In this document: one piece after another, positions 1 through 11,162 of the stretch
Position numbering within the stretch: position 1 is the first letter of the stretch
Layout of the letters: every line of letters starts with the position of its first letter
Made by a program: the position numbers and the translations under genes
Notes under the pieces: generated by a model
Told to the model about the DNA's origin: nothing
The model's database searches: none
What the model saw: only the letters and a program-made list of their open reading frames with translations
NCBI GenBank assembly: GCA_035048815.1
Contig: JAUCBN010000042.1
Location: 7,378,001 to 7,442,000, forward strand
DNA length: 64,000 nucleotides
Source of the DNA: Abelmoschus esculentus
Lineage: Eukaryota > Streptophyta > Magnoliopsida > Malvales > Malvaceae
Direction: 5' to 3'

Positions 1-216
1 ATGTGGATATAATTAGATTTTAAGTACCAAAACCAATAAAATTTCTTATTAGAGATAAATCAAATTTGTATGCCTATTTACATAGATGTTTTATTATTTG
101 TCTTTTAAAACTAAATATTAATAATTATGTGCGTAAGATTTAAATTAAATTTATTAAACATCTTATTTTTGACTTAAAAAAATAATTATATACTCCAAAG
201 AATATTAAAATTTAAA
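1..216. other. AT-rich flank, no gene seen
   Basis: Very AT-rich sequence with short poly-A and poly-T runs and no coding signal. The last nine bases (208-216, AAATTTAAA) are the left target duplication of the foldback element that follows. Confidence 0.6.
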
Positions 217-1888
217 GGCATAAAAATAATTTTAACCCTTAACTTTAACCCTTAACGTTTATAATTTTTATCGTTTTGGCCCTTATTCTTTTTTTGGGAT
301 AAATTTAGCCCTTAACCTATATATTTTTAATAAATAACTTATTTTTTAACTACTATGATAACTGGACCGTTAAAAATTTAACAATGATGACATGTCATAT
401 GGATTTGATAATATATTTTAAATGACATGGCATCTAACCTATCAAATATATATATATATATGAAATATAATTTTATTCCAATATAAAATATAAAATAATT
501 AAAAGGCATAAAGATAATTTTCACCCTTAACGTTTGTAGTTTTTGTCATTTGGGTCCCTATTCTTTTTGGGGATAAATTTAGCCCTTGACCTATGTCTTT
601 TTAAAAAATAACTCATTTTTTAACTATCATGATAACTCAACCGTTAAAAATTTGATAATGATGACATGTCATATATATGTAATAATATATTTTAAATGAC
701 TTAACATCTAATATATCAAATATATACACGCAGAATATAGTTTTATTCCAATCTAAAAATATAAAACAATTAAAATTCAAATAAAATATTAAAATTATTT
801 TTTTATTTATTAAAAATTAATTAAATCTAAAACAAAAGGCAACTAAACATTCTCAACCTTAATTATAGTAAATTCAAAATTTTATCTAAAAAGTTATGAA
901 CATAATTTGAAAAGAAAGGGTTTTGTATAGTTTGTTACCGGTGAAACAAAGATAAAGGATTTTGATAATAATCAATAAGATTTTTATTATTTTAGTTTAG
1001 AATTTAAATATTTTAGTTTTAATCTAAATTGGAGTTTTAGGGTTTTATAAAGATATTTTAGTTATGGTTGAGAATATTTAGTAAATTTTTGTGTTGGATT
1101 TAATTAATTTTTAATATTTTATTTAAATTTTAATTTTTATATTTTATAATAGAATAAAATTATATTCTATATATATATGTATATATTTAATAGATTAGAT
1201 TATATATCATTTAAAACATATTGTCACATATATATGACATTTCATTATTATTATTATTAAATTTTTAACGGTTCAGTTATCATGATAGTTAAAAAATGAG
1301 TTATTTGTTAAAAAGACATAGATCAAGGGCTAAATTTATAAAAAAAAGGGCCAAAATGTCAAAAATTATAAACGTTAAGGGTGAAAATTATCTTTATGCC
1401 TAATTAAAATTAAAATAAAACTTTAAAATTAATTAATTCTAAAAGAAAAGAATATTAAACATTCTCAACCCTATAGAATCAAAGTCCCATCTTAAGAAAA
1501 TATAAACACAGTTCGAAATTAATTAATTTTTTAGGTAGGATTTTAATTCTATTGTAGTTAGGGTTAAGAATGTTTAATAATATTTTATTTTAAAATTAAT
1601 TATTTTTTAATATTTTATTTGAATTTTAATTATTTTATATTTTATATTAGAATAAAATTATATTATATATATATGTATTTGATATGTTAGATGTCATGTT
1701 ATTTAAAATATATTATTATATGCATATAACATATCATCATTGTTAAATTTTTAACGGTACAGTTACCATGATATTAAAAAATAAGATATTTGTCAAAAAG
1801 ATATAGGTTAAGGGCTAAATTTATATTAAAAAAAAGAGCGAAAACGACAAAAATTATAAACGTTAAGGGTTAAAATTATCTTTATACC
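217..1888. mobile_element. Outer MULE-type foldback element (interrupted)
   Basis: The left arm starts GGCATAAAAATAATTTTAACCC at 217 and the right arm ends in its near reverse complement at 1888 (TATACC, a decayed TATGCC). The arms are long: 217-504 resumes at 1410, and the right arm covers about 1540-1888. Without the insertion the element is about 770 bp and almost entirely palindromic. The flanks are AAATTTAAA (208-216) and AATTTTAAA (1889-1897), a 9-bp duplication with one mismatch. Nine-bp duplications are typical of Mutator-like elements. It has no coding capacity, so it is non-autonomous. Confidence 0.75.
496..1409. mobile_element. Inner copy of the same foldback element, nested
   Basis: A second member of the family lies at 505-1400, inside the left arm of the outer copy. 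It begins GGCATAAAGATAATTTT and ends with the reverse complement ATTATCTTTATGCC. TAATTAAAA occurs at 496-504 and again at 1401-1409, a perfect 9-bp target duplication. The outer arm resumes directly after it, with AAACATTCTCAACC near 1454 matching the same landmark near 845 in the inner copy. The arms are about 350 bp around a loop of about 200 bp (roughly 860-1060). Confidence 0.85.
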
Positions 1889-1897
1889 AATTTTAAA

Positions 1898-2347
1898 TTC
1901 ACATAAAATAATATAATATAAATATTTTTAACCATTAAATCAATCAATAAATCTCTTAATCAATTTAATAATTTATATTATACTATTCACAAATAAATGT
2001 GAGATGATTTACCCCATACATCCATAAATTCATTAGTCTGCTAGTACTATCTACTAGGATTGTTTAGAGAGTAAATAACCAACATGTGTCTGCCTACTGC
2101 CTTGATAGTATATTGCAATGATGCAATCTGTAAGCAACATCACAACCGATTAATGGAATTTTCAATCTCCAACAACTAAGCTCTTCTTGTCAAAGTTGGT
2201 GGGGAGCAGACTTTCTCTTTAAAATTATATATCTTAGTGAGATTAAATTTATAGTTGAATTATATTAGTAAGACATACTTGAATTATATACGTGAATTAT
2301 TAAGAAAAATATAATGTTATTTTTTTAAAATAATTTAAGTTTAGATA
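1898..2347. other. Intergenic stretch, no feature recognised
   Basis: AT-rich with a somewhat higher-complexity patch at about 2000-2220. I see no open frame, transposon terminus or RNA motif. This may be unique sequence left between two insertions. Confidence 0.5.
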
Positions 2348-2699
2348 TGTGACACCCTCGCCCCGGGTTAGGAGACGGGGGCGTCAACCGGACTTACAAA
2401 CTCGAACAATGTATTCAAATTCAAACAAATTATTCATTTAAGTAACGTTGCGAGTTGATCTCTATTAACACTTACTTATTTTACGGACCAAAACCTTGTA
2501 TTACTTATACAAATTCGAGACAAATTTAAAACTTTTTCGACACATAAACAATTTTTCCAATTCGAATCTTAGATGTCATTCATTATTCAATTGTAGCCTC
2601 ATTTGACTTGATCTAAGTTTCTATATCAATTTATATTCATTTAGCCACCATTAACTATGTCTTATTAATTAAGCAAATTCTCGTATTAAATTTAAACCC

Positions 2700-3170
2700 A
2701 TATAGTAAGGAGGTATTGATACCCTTAATGTTGGTATCGATACAGGAGTATCGAACCAGGTATCGATACCGGTCCTTGGTGTTGACTCGTTGACCAAGAC
2801 TGGGTAGCCTGCTTCGATACTGGTATGGATGCTAAAAAGTTCTGGAAGCTCCAGTATCGAAACGGGTATCGATACAAAAAGGTTACTAGAAGCTCCAGTA
2901 TCGAAACGGGTATCGATACAAAAAAGTTACTGGAAGCTCCAGTATCGAAACGGGTATCGATACGAAAAAGTTACTGGAAGCTCTAGTATCGAAACGGGTA
3001 TCGATACAAAAAAGTTACTGGAAGCTTCAGTATCGAAACGGGTATCGATACCGGTCTGCCTCATTGACACGTTGACTAAAGTCAAAGCTTGGTATCGATA
3101 CAGGCTTCGGAACGAAAAGTTTCTGCCAAGGGTGGTATCGATACCCAACTAGTGGTATCGATGCCCCTGC
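2700..3170. repeat. 44-bp tandem array with GTATCGATAC palindromes
   Basis: Five tandem units, whose AGTATCGA landmark falls at 2853, 2897, 2941, 2985 and 3029, give an exact 44-bp period. Each unit carries AGTATCGAAACGGG followed by the perfect palindrome GTATCGATAC. More copies of the palindrome lie on both sides (about 2711-2770 and 3090-3160) without regular spacing. On the element's own strand the array lies about 82% of the way through the LTR. Translation across it gives only a repetitive false open frame. Confidence 0.9.
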
Positions 3171-3904
3171 TCGAATTTGTCAAATTCAAGCCTTTCAAAC
3201 ACTTAGACATTTCCAAAGGGATATCTAGATGAACTCAACCCAACCCTAAGCCTTAAGGTTCATTAGACATGCTTAGGTAACCTATATCGATTCACCAAAC
3301 TTGTTCATTTTAACCAATTCATCATGCATTTCCATATTCGAATCATCCCTTACTTAGGACAAACTTCTAGCCTTATCTTTTCTATGGCTACTTAAGCAAT
3401 CAATTTAGTGTCCTAAGTTCACATGACCTAAACACAAAGTTAAGTTAACTATATACCAAATGCATTCTTCCAAAGCCAACATACCAACCATAGCCAAAAC
3501 TCAAAACATACAAGGCTAGCCTACCATGAATGTTATGCCTTATGGCTTACAAACCAAAAGCTTAAATGATCATATGAATATACACAAATCACGAGCTAGC
3601 TATCAAATGCATATACTAGTCTAGCATGTTCACTAAGCCACCATTCGTTAGGAGTTACAAAAGTTATCAAAATACCATACTTTGGCTTGCTTTGCGTGTC
3701 CTTGCTCCGGTTCAAGCTTGGTCTATCTCTTTCACTCGTGAACCTGTTGTTTGGGAAGGAGGAAACAAAGAGTGTAAGTACTAAGAAGTACTTAGTGAGG
3801 TAGCCTAAGTCTAACCAATTTAGACATGAATTAAAACAAATTATATGCTTCAAATGAACAACAAATCAGTTACATATGACAATTAGTACATCACACAACA
3901 TGCT

Positions 3905-4190
3905 TAATGTACAATGGCAAGTCATATTCAAGTACCCTATGGAAAAATCATATCCAATCCCCTATGGCAAGTACATATCAAAGGCTCAAGTTCAAGTCAT
4001 ATCGAATGCCCTATGGCAAGTACATATCAAAGGCTCGAGTTCAAATCATATCAAATACCCTATGGCAAGTATATATATATCAAGTGCTCAATAGCAAATA
4101 CATTTCAAATGCTCTAATGCAAGTTTATAACAAATGCTCCATGGCAATTACATGTCAAATGCTCTATGGCAATTATCTTAATTTTTGTCT
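3905..4190. repeat. Degenerate tandem repeat (CCCTATGGCAAGTACATATC)
   Basis: A repeat of about 50-60 bp built on CTATGGCAAGTACATATCAA occurs about five times with decay toward the right end. It lies within the LTR. Overlapping open frames on it are artefacts of the repeat. Confidence 0.75.
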
Positions 4191-4529
4191 TTCAAATTAG
4201 TTTCAAACGCTGCCTTGGTATAGTTAGACTAGGTAAGCGAGTCAATAGAAGTACCCTAAGGTACTGACAAAAGTGCCACGAGGACACTAACAAAATATAC
4301 CCATGGCATCTACAAATGGTGACTAACCACCAACAAAGGTACCCATAGTACCAACAGAAGTACCGAAGTACTGATCAGAAGTACCGAAGTACTAACAAAT
4401 GAGCTCAGACCCTAGGCATGCCGTACTACCTATGACCAACTATAACCCAAGGCTCAATCGGAGTTTCTCATTCAATTAATCTTTCATTTTACTTATTCAA
4501 GTTCTTTATTACGAATGATGTACATAACA

Positions 4530-4760
4530 TGGCATTATCGAAAGCATTAAGTCATGCTACCAAGTTCAAAAGCATATATGTCATGCTACCTAATTCGAAA
4601 GCATATGTGTCATGCTAACATCTCAAGCATATACATATCATCATGTTACCAAACTCCAAAAGCATAGGTCATGCTAACATATCAAAAGCATATACATATC
4701 ATCATGTTACCAAAATCCAAAAGCATAGGTCATGCTAACATATCAAAAGCATATACATAT
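4530..4760. repeat. 61-bp tandem repeat inside the LTR
   Basis: CATGTTACCAAA recurs at 4642 and 4703, a 61-bp period, with CAAAAGCATAGGTCATGC and GCATATACATATCAT inside each unit. Partly matching degenerate units occur upstream from about 4530. Confidence 0.75.
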
Positions 4761-6298
4761 CATGCTATCATGGACATACCTCATGCATGACTCACATACC
4801 TGGCATCCTTAGCCGCGTGCCATTACTTACCTCGGTATTTCTGAGCTATGCAAATGTTCTAAACTAGTTTATCATCTAGTACTCAAACATAATGTCAAAC
4901 AAGTCATTATCACTTAGTCCTCCTTCCCATATTGTCAACTATTCATTTAATCCGGTTATATTACAAAGCAAATCAAACAATCAAAGTTGGTTAGGACCCT
5001 AGGCCCTAACCCTAAGGTTTGCTACACTCACCAATTCTCCGAGCTATCATGGGTTGTAGATCGCAACCCCTTTGCCTCGCTTTCTTGTTGCTTCGATCCT
5101 CTCTTGATCCTCATTAATTTCTTCTCTCGGGGTATCTAACAATTCACATATAATAGCTATGTATCAATAAATTTTCAATCGTCCATTTTAAATATTCTTA
5201 AGCCTAACAAATACAAACATGTACATTTGTTCTTTACGAATAGTTTTGCTACCCTTTAGCGAAACGATCGTATCTCCTAGCTCCGATGTCCGATTTTAGT
5301 CCATTATACGTCGTTGGAAAGCTAGAAGAATCATATACAAGGTACAATTAACCTCACATTTTAATTCCTAATCTATCAGATCTAGATTTAATTCGAAACA
5401 GATCTGGTCGGGTTTCCCGGGACTATTCGGGTAGCCTTACGGAACAGCTTATATCTTCCTCTACCAGACTCGGATTTAGGTTCCGTAAATTTTCTCTTAA
5501 ACTAGGTATACATGAGTATCATAGTTCAAAATTTCAACTCTAAATTCTTTAAATCTAGACCTAGGGAAATTCTCAAAGTTAACTACTTAGAATGACATTT
5601 TCTAGGCCACTTGACTAGTTTTCCTTGTTATGACCTTAATTCATAACCCATCTTAAACTCATGATTTTCCAGCATTCTAAATACAAAATTAACATCAACA
5701 AATCCCCAATTTAATCATTTAACCAAATCAAACATCACAACTAACATATTTACAAATACCCAAATTTCCAAGCTTCTTAATTTGTTGTTCATGCTTCATG
5801 AATTTCATAACCCAACAATTGCTATCCTTGGTTTAGGCTTCTAATCACCCTAATCCAACACAATGAATTATATAACATTAAAAACCCCAAATGCTCAAAC
5901 CCTAAAATTTCGATTTAGGGAAAAATAGACTTACCAAGATGTTTAAACTTGCTTTTCCACCACAAATTCCTAACCATTCAAGGATTTTAACCAACCCCTC
6001 AAGCCTCCATGAAATTTCTCTCCTCTCCCTCTTTTTGTGTATCTCACGTGAGAATGGGGAGGAAGAAGCCAATTTTTGGCTGATTTTGTTTCTCAATTAA
6101 TGGGTGCAAAATGTCTATCTTGCCTTTAATGACATAACTTGGCTCAATTTATTATGAGGGTAGTCTAGGGAATATGGATATTTATCATGAAATATTTTAG
6201 TTTCTCAACTAATTCAATTAAGTCCCTTAATCCTCATATATTTAACACATGATTCGATTTTAATTTATTTCGATTCGAACATTCCTTCTAGCCCGTTT

Positions 6299-7531
6299 TT
6301 AGGGTGTTACAATTCTCCCCCTAAAAAGAAATTCGTCCTCGAATTTACCTGAAGGGAATAGTTGCGGATATTGGGCTTTCATTGTGTCCTCGGGTTCCCA
6401 AGTGGCTTCTTCTTTCTTGTGATTTATCCAAAGAACCTTTACTAAGGGAACGTTCTTATTACGAAGTCTTTTAACTTCTCGATAAAGTATCTGAACCGGT
6501 TCCTCTTCGTAAGGCAAATCGGGATTTAATTCTAGTTCCTCAGGTTCCAGAACATGAGAAGGATCGGATCTGTATCTTCTCAACATAGAGACGTGAAACA
6601 CATTATGTATCTTATCAAACTCACTAGGGAGAGCAAGACGATAGGCCACCGGACCAATTAGTTCAATAACCTCAAAAGGTCCGATGAATCGAGGGCTAAG
6701 CTTTCCCCTTTTCCCGAATCTAAACACTTTCTTCTAAGGAGAAACCTTTAGGAAGACTTTGTCTCCCACATTGTACTGAATGTCTCTCCGTTTCAAGTCT
6801 GCATAAGCCTTTTGTCTATCGAAGGCTTGTTTCAATCGATCGTGAATGATTCGAACTTGTTCCTCTGTTTCCCGGATCATTTCAGGTCCCCAAACCTTAT
6901 TCTCTCCCAATTCGGACCAACACAAGGGAGTTCTGCATTTTCTCCCGTATAAAGCTTCAAAAGGAGCCATTTGAATCGATGTCTGATAACTATTGTTATA
7001 AGCAAATTCTACTAAAGGTAGGGACTTCTCCCAATTCCTCCCAAAGTCTATAACACAAGCACGTAACATGTCTTCTAGTACTTGTATTATTCTTTCCGAT
7101 TGACCATCGGACTGCGGATGGAAAGCAGTACTAAGATATACTTTAGTCCCAAGAGCCTTCTACAAAGACTTCCAAAATCTGGAGGTGAAGTTTGGATCTC
7201 TATCAGAAATGATGGATGTTGGCACACCATGTAACCGTATTACCTCTCGGATATACAAATCAGCCAAAGTCTCGGAGCTCATGTTCCTTCTTACCGGAAT
7301 AAAATGTGTGGATTTGGTGAGTCTATCAACTATCACCCAAATAGCATCACTCTTCCTCGGTGTAAGAGGCAAACCAGTGATAAAATCCATCGTTATCCGA
7401 TCCCATTTCCACTCAGGCAATTCAATAGGTTGAAGTAGTCTTGTAGGAGCTTGATGTTCAACCTTAACTTTCTGACACGTCAAACATCGAGATACGAAAT
7501 CTATGATGGCTGCTTTCATTCTAGGCCATCA
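6299..7531 (-). pseudogene. Integrase with C-terminal chromodomain (broken)
   Basis: This is the 3' part of pol. It reads from the zinc-binding region (CLTCQK at about 7460) through the core (MDFITGLP, SDRDPNFTSRFW, HPQSDGQSER) to the GPFEV and FHVSMLRRY motifs, and ends in a chromodomain (QILYREVKRLRNK, VLWINHKKEEATWEP). The second histidine of the zinc site appears to be arginine. In-frame stops lie at 6734-6736 (expected Trp), 7160-7162 (expected Gln) and 7529-7531 (expected Trp). The frame runs a few codons into the LTR. In chromoviruses the integrase inserts the DNA copy and the chromodomain guides it to heterochromatin. Confidence 0.85.
6312..6326 (-). other. Polypurine tract of the first Gypsy element
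   Basis: On the minus strand the purine-rich run TTTAGGGGGAGAAT directly precedes the 3' LTR start TGTAACACC. Position and composition match the plus-strand primer of Ty3/Gypsy elements. Confidence 0.7.
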
Positions 7532-8033
7532 ATACAAGGATTTCAAATCCTTATACATCTTAATAGAAACAGGACGGATCGAGAATGAGATTTGATGTGC
7601 TTCTTGCAGGATATCTCTTTTCAGTTCCTCATTGTTCGGAACACATACTCTATCTCTAAAGTAGAGTAGTCCATTCGGATTGAGGGAGAATTCGATATTA
7701 ACTTTCGAATCAAGCTTTGATACAATAGCTTGAAGTTCAGAATCAGACTGTTGCAATTCTTTGATCCTCAAAATCAGATCAGACTGAACCTGAAGTTCAG
7801 ACAAATATCCTTGCTTTCGATATACTCGAAGATGAGCATTAATCGAATTTGGGGCTACAAGGAAATTTTTAAATCAGATACGAATATTCAAAGGAAACTT
7901 ATAATATTTCAAAGTTACTAAATAACTTACCCAAGGTCGGTTTACGACTAAGAGCATCGGCCACCACGTTGGCTTTTCCGGGATGATAGTCAATGACCAA
8001 GTCATAATCTTTTAGCAATTCCATCCATCTCCT

Positions 8034-9309
8034 TTACCTCAAATTCAAATCTTTTTGAGTCAGGAGGTATTTGAGACTCTTGTGATCGGTGTACAGATAA
8101 CACTTTTCACTATATAAGTAATGCCTCCATATCTTGAGGGCAAAAACAATAGCAGCTAATTCAAGATCATGGGTCGGATAGTTTAGCTCATGAGGCTTCA
8201 ATTGCCTTGATGCATAAGCTACTACATTGTTTCCTTGCATTAGGAAACAACCTATCCCCGAGTGTGAAGCATCACTATACACAGTAAATTCCTTACCAGA
8301 TTCTGGTTGGATCAGGACAGGAGTATGAGTCAAGGTTTGCTTAAGCTGATCAAAGCTTCTTTGTTGGTCCTCTGACCATTCAAACAACTTATCTTTTCTT
8401 AGAAGCTTAGTTAAAGGCAAGGCGATAGTGGAGAATCCTTTAACAAATCTCCTATAATACCCGGCTAATCCAAGGAAACTTTTGACCTCAATAACACTTC
8501 TCGGAGGTCTTCAATCTAGAATAGTTTGTACTTTCTTAGCATCGACTTTGATTCCTTTTGCCGAGATAACATGTCCAAGGAATGACACTTCCGGTAACCA
8601 GAACTCACACTTGGAGAAATTGACAAACATTTGACATTCCCGAAGTGTCTGTAATACAATTCGAAGGTGTTCTGAGTGTTCCTCCTTGGTTCGAGAATAC
8701 ACCAAAATGTCATCAATAAAGAAAACCACAAACTTATCAAGATGAGGCTTGAACATCCGATTCATTAGATCCATGAATGCAGCTGGCGCATTGGTTAGCC
8801 CAAATGGCATCATCAAAAATTCAAAATGTCCATATCGAGTTCTGAAAGCCGTTTTAGGAACATCTTCCTCTTTCACTCTCATCTGATAGTATCTCGATCG
8901 AAGATCAATCCGGGAAAACACTATAGCATTCTTGAGTTGATCAAATAGTTCTTCGATCCTAGGCAGAGGATACTTGTTTAATGGTAACCTGATTCAGTTG
9001 CCGATAATCAATACAGAGCCTCATTGTTTCATCTTTCTTCTTTACAAACAGAACAGGAATACCCCATGGTGAGGAACTAGGACGAATGAATCCTTTATCT
9101 TGTAGCTCCTGGAGCTGCTTCTTAAGTTCCTTCAACTCAATAGGTGTCATCCTATATGGAGCAATCGACACCGGATTAGTCCCAGGCTGGACTTTAATCC
9201 CGAATTCCACTTCTCTAGTTGGAGGAAGACCAGGTAGTTCCTCCGGGAAGACATCAACAAATTCGGATACCACAGGAATCTTTGGCAACCCGAAGTCATA
9301 TTCATCTTA
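8034..9309 (-). pseudogene. Reverse transcriptase and RNase H (broken)
   Basis: RT begins after the aspartic protease with a linker (PEELPGLPPTREVEF), the APYRM motif, LCIDYRQLN, MPFGLTNAPAAF, and the intact catalytic FFIDDILVYSR at about 8700. RNase H follows with TVYSDASHSGIG and YTDHKSLKYL. A frameshift near 8978-8982 breaks the frame after CIDYRQLNQVTIK. Stops lie at 8511-8513 (expected Trp), 8034-8036 (expected Gln) and 9307-9309. About 230 bp follow to the integrase side (7805-8033), encoding the YHPGKANVVADALSRK motif and the tether in broken form. Confidence 0.85.
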
Positions 9310-9753
9310 TAAAACCATAGCAACAAAGATCGAGGTTGGTTTCTTATCAATTAGGATGATTGACTCTTTTCCCAAGCCACGAAGATACAATCTTCTATTC
9401 TGACAGTCGATCCAAGCTTCATGCTTGGTTAACCAATCCAACCCCAATATAAGGTCGAACTCACAAGTTGGTAATACAAACAAATCAATCCGAAAAGGAA
9501 TACTTCGAATTGAGATCGGGGAGTCTTTATAAATGAGGTTAACATTCATTATACCTCCTATAGGGTTTGATACTATAAGACCCCTATCAATATTTTCAGG
9601 CTCTAACTTAGTCTTTACAAGCATTTTAGAACATACAAAGGAATGAGTGGATCCTAAATCTATCAAAGCATATGCAAGACTCAAATTTAATTCAAATGTA
9701 CCTACAATAACATCGGGAGACTCTTCCTCCTCTCTACCATGAACATGGTACAT
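9307..9753 (-). pseudogene. Retropepsin-like protease remnant
   Basis: A 148-codon segment carries the retroviral-type aspartic protease signature YALIDLGSTHSFV, followed by the flap and hydrophobic region and DLILGLDWL. The family catalytic triad is D-S-G or D-T-G. Here it reads D-L-G, a Ser-to-Leu change explained by one C-to-T step. The protease would cut the gag-pol polyprotein, but this copy is probably inactive. Confidence 0.8.
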
Positions 9754-11028
9754 TCTGGTAGGAGCTTGAGATCCTTGCCGAGGAGGGGCTGACTGACGGT
9801 CCTTTCCTCTACTCTGATTCCCAGAATAGGCCTATCCCGGGCCCTTACTTCTACTTTGAGGTGGAGGACTCTGATAGGCACGAGAATAAGGTGTGCCCCT
9901 ATTCGTATTCTGAGGACAATCCCGGATAAAGTAGTCTGATCCACCACAAGCATAGCATAGTTTTTTCTGAATCCGATAAGGTCCAGCATGAAACTTCTAA
10001 TAGAACTGACAAGCCTGAGCTTTTCCAAAATTCCCCGTGCTATGAAAAGATGCAACTGGGGCCGAAGGTCTATTTGCCGACTGAGGTCTCGGTACATAAT
10101 GGCTCTTGGACTCATGGTGGTAGGTCGAAGAGCCCTCTCTCTGACTCTTAACTTTCTTCACACTCTAATCAGGCTTATCCTCCCATTTCCGTTTCTTGTC
10201 GTTCTTATTTCCTCCCTTTCTTTTCTCCAAAGCTTTCATCTTGGCTTCGGTAGCAATAGCCTTGTTGATTAGAATCTGAAAGTCTGTGATCCCTAAAGCT
10301 GTGAACATAGGGCTCATTTCATTATTTAGCCCATCTATAAACATCTAGCACTTCTGTTTCTCAGTCTTGATATACTCAGCTCCAAACTTGCAGTACTTAC
10401 AAAAGTCTGTCACACATTGTTCTATAGGCCTATTAGCCTGCTTCAAATACAAGAACTTCCTTCTTCTTTTAGCCAGATATTGCTCACTGATATACTTCTT
10501 TTTGAACTCCTCCACAAAGAAGTCCCATGTAACAGAGTCGGTGGGAACGGTCAAAGTCGTTGTCTCCCATCAACTTAGGGCTTCATCAGCTAGAAGCGAG
10601 ATAGCACACTCAAGTTTGTGTTCGTCTGAGAACTGCAGTTGCTTAGTCAAAATCTGAGTGGTTCTTTCCAACCATTGTTCGGGTTCCTCGGGCTTATCCT
10701 CATTAACACCCGCGAAAGTAAAGGCTCGATATCGAGCAAGCTTCTCAATTGGTGCCCTACTTGGCACAACATTAACAGGAGTTGGTCGATCTTGTCTCAA
10801 GTCAGACACTAGCTGATCAAACATTCCCTTCATACTCAGAAGACATTCCCTCTGAACGTCTTGTATAATTGGGACTACCGGTTCAGGGGTAACCTCCACT
10901 AGAGGTGGTTCTTGCTCTAACGAAGGATTCTGTTCCATCCTTACATTTTCATTCTCATTAGACGATCCCTCAGGACTTTCATCTCCCAGGGCAAGTCTCG
11001 TATCAACCATTTTACAAAAGGTGAACAA
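9754..11028 (-). pseudogene. Gag (capsid and nucleocapsid) remnant
   Basis: The start is at 11028 or, more like relatives, at 11010 (MVDTRLALGD). The capsid-like part includes FTFAGVNEDKPEEPEQWLE and TWDFFVEEFKKKYI. A zinc knuckle sits near 9915-9960 but reads CX2CX4YX4C, with Tyr replacing the conserved His. Stops occur at 10570-10572 (expected Trp) and 10345-10347 (expected Gln), with more further on. Gag packages the element RNA in virus-like particles in the cytoplasm. Confidence 0.8.
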
Positions 11029-11145
11029 ATATTATTCAAATAAGCAAGAACACAAGCAAGTACGGTATAAAACTCATAAGTGGCATAGTTCAATCCTATA
11101 TGATGCATGCATATTACTTTCGATCCGAGAATCATATAACCGAAA

Positions 11146-11157
11146 GCTCTAATACCA
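11146..11157 (-). other. Primer-binding site, tRNA-iMet type
   Basis: On the minus strand TGGTATTAGAGC lies five bases inside the LTR edge. It matches the TGGTATCAGAGC complement of plant initiator tRNA-Met with one change. This fixes the element's orientation and its 5' LTR border. Confidence 0.85.
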
Positions 11158-11162
11158 CTAAA

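Larger units (their letters stand above)
2348..6311 (-). repeat. Complete 3' LTR of the first Gypsy element
   Basis: On the minus strand it starts TGTAACACCC at 6311 and ends GGTGTCACA at 2348, so the ends are TGT...ACA. It is 3,964 bp long. It follows a polypurine tract directly. The first 430 or so plus-strand bases match 11163-11640 closely, which identifies the LTR pair. It contains several internal tandem repeats (2853-3058, 3905-4190 and 4530-4760, listed separately) and no gene. Confidence 0.85.

Noticed and set aside
2853..3058. CRISPR-like regular repeats
   Set aside because: Repeats are directly tandem at 44 bp with no unique spacers, lie in a plant retrotransposon LTR, and no cas gene is present.
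2829..3152. 107-codon plus-strand open frame in the palindrome array
   Set aside because: It is a translation of 44-bp tandem repeats in an LTR. The frame shift per unit (44 is not a multiple of 3) gives three rotating peptides and no protein family is recognisable.
3876..4200. Three overlapping plus-strand open frames
   Set aside because: All three frames are open across the same tandem repeat, which is a composition effect and not coding.
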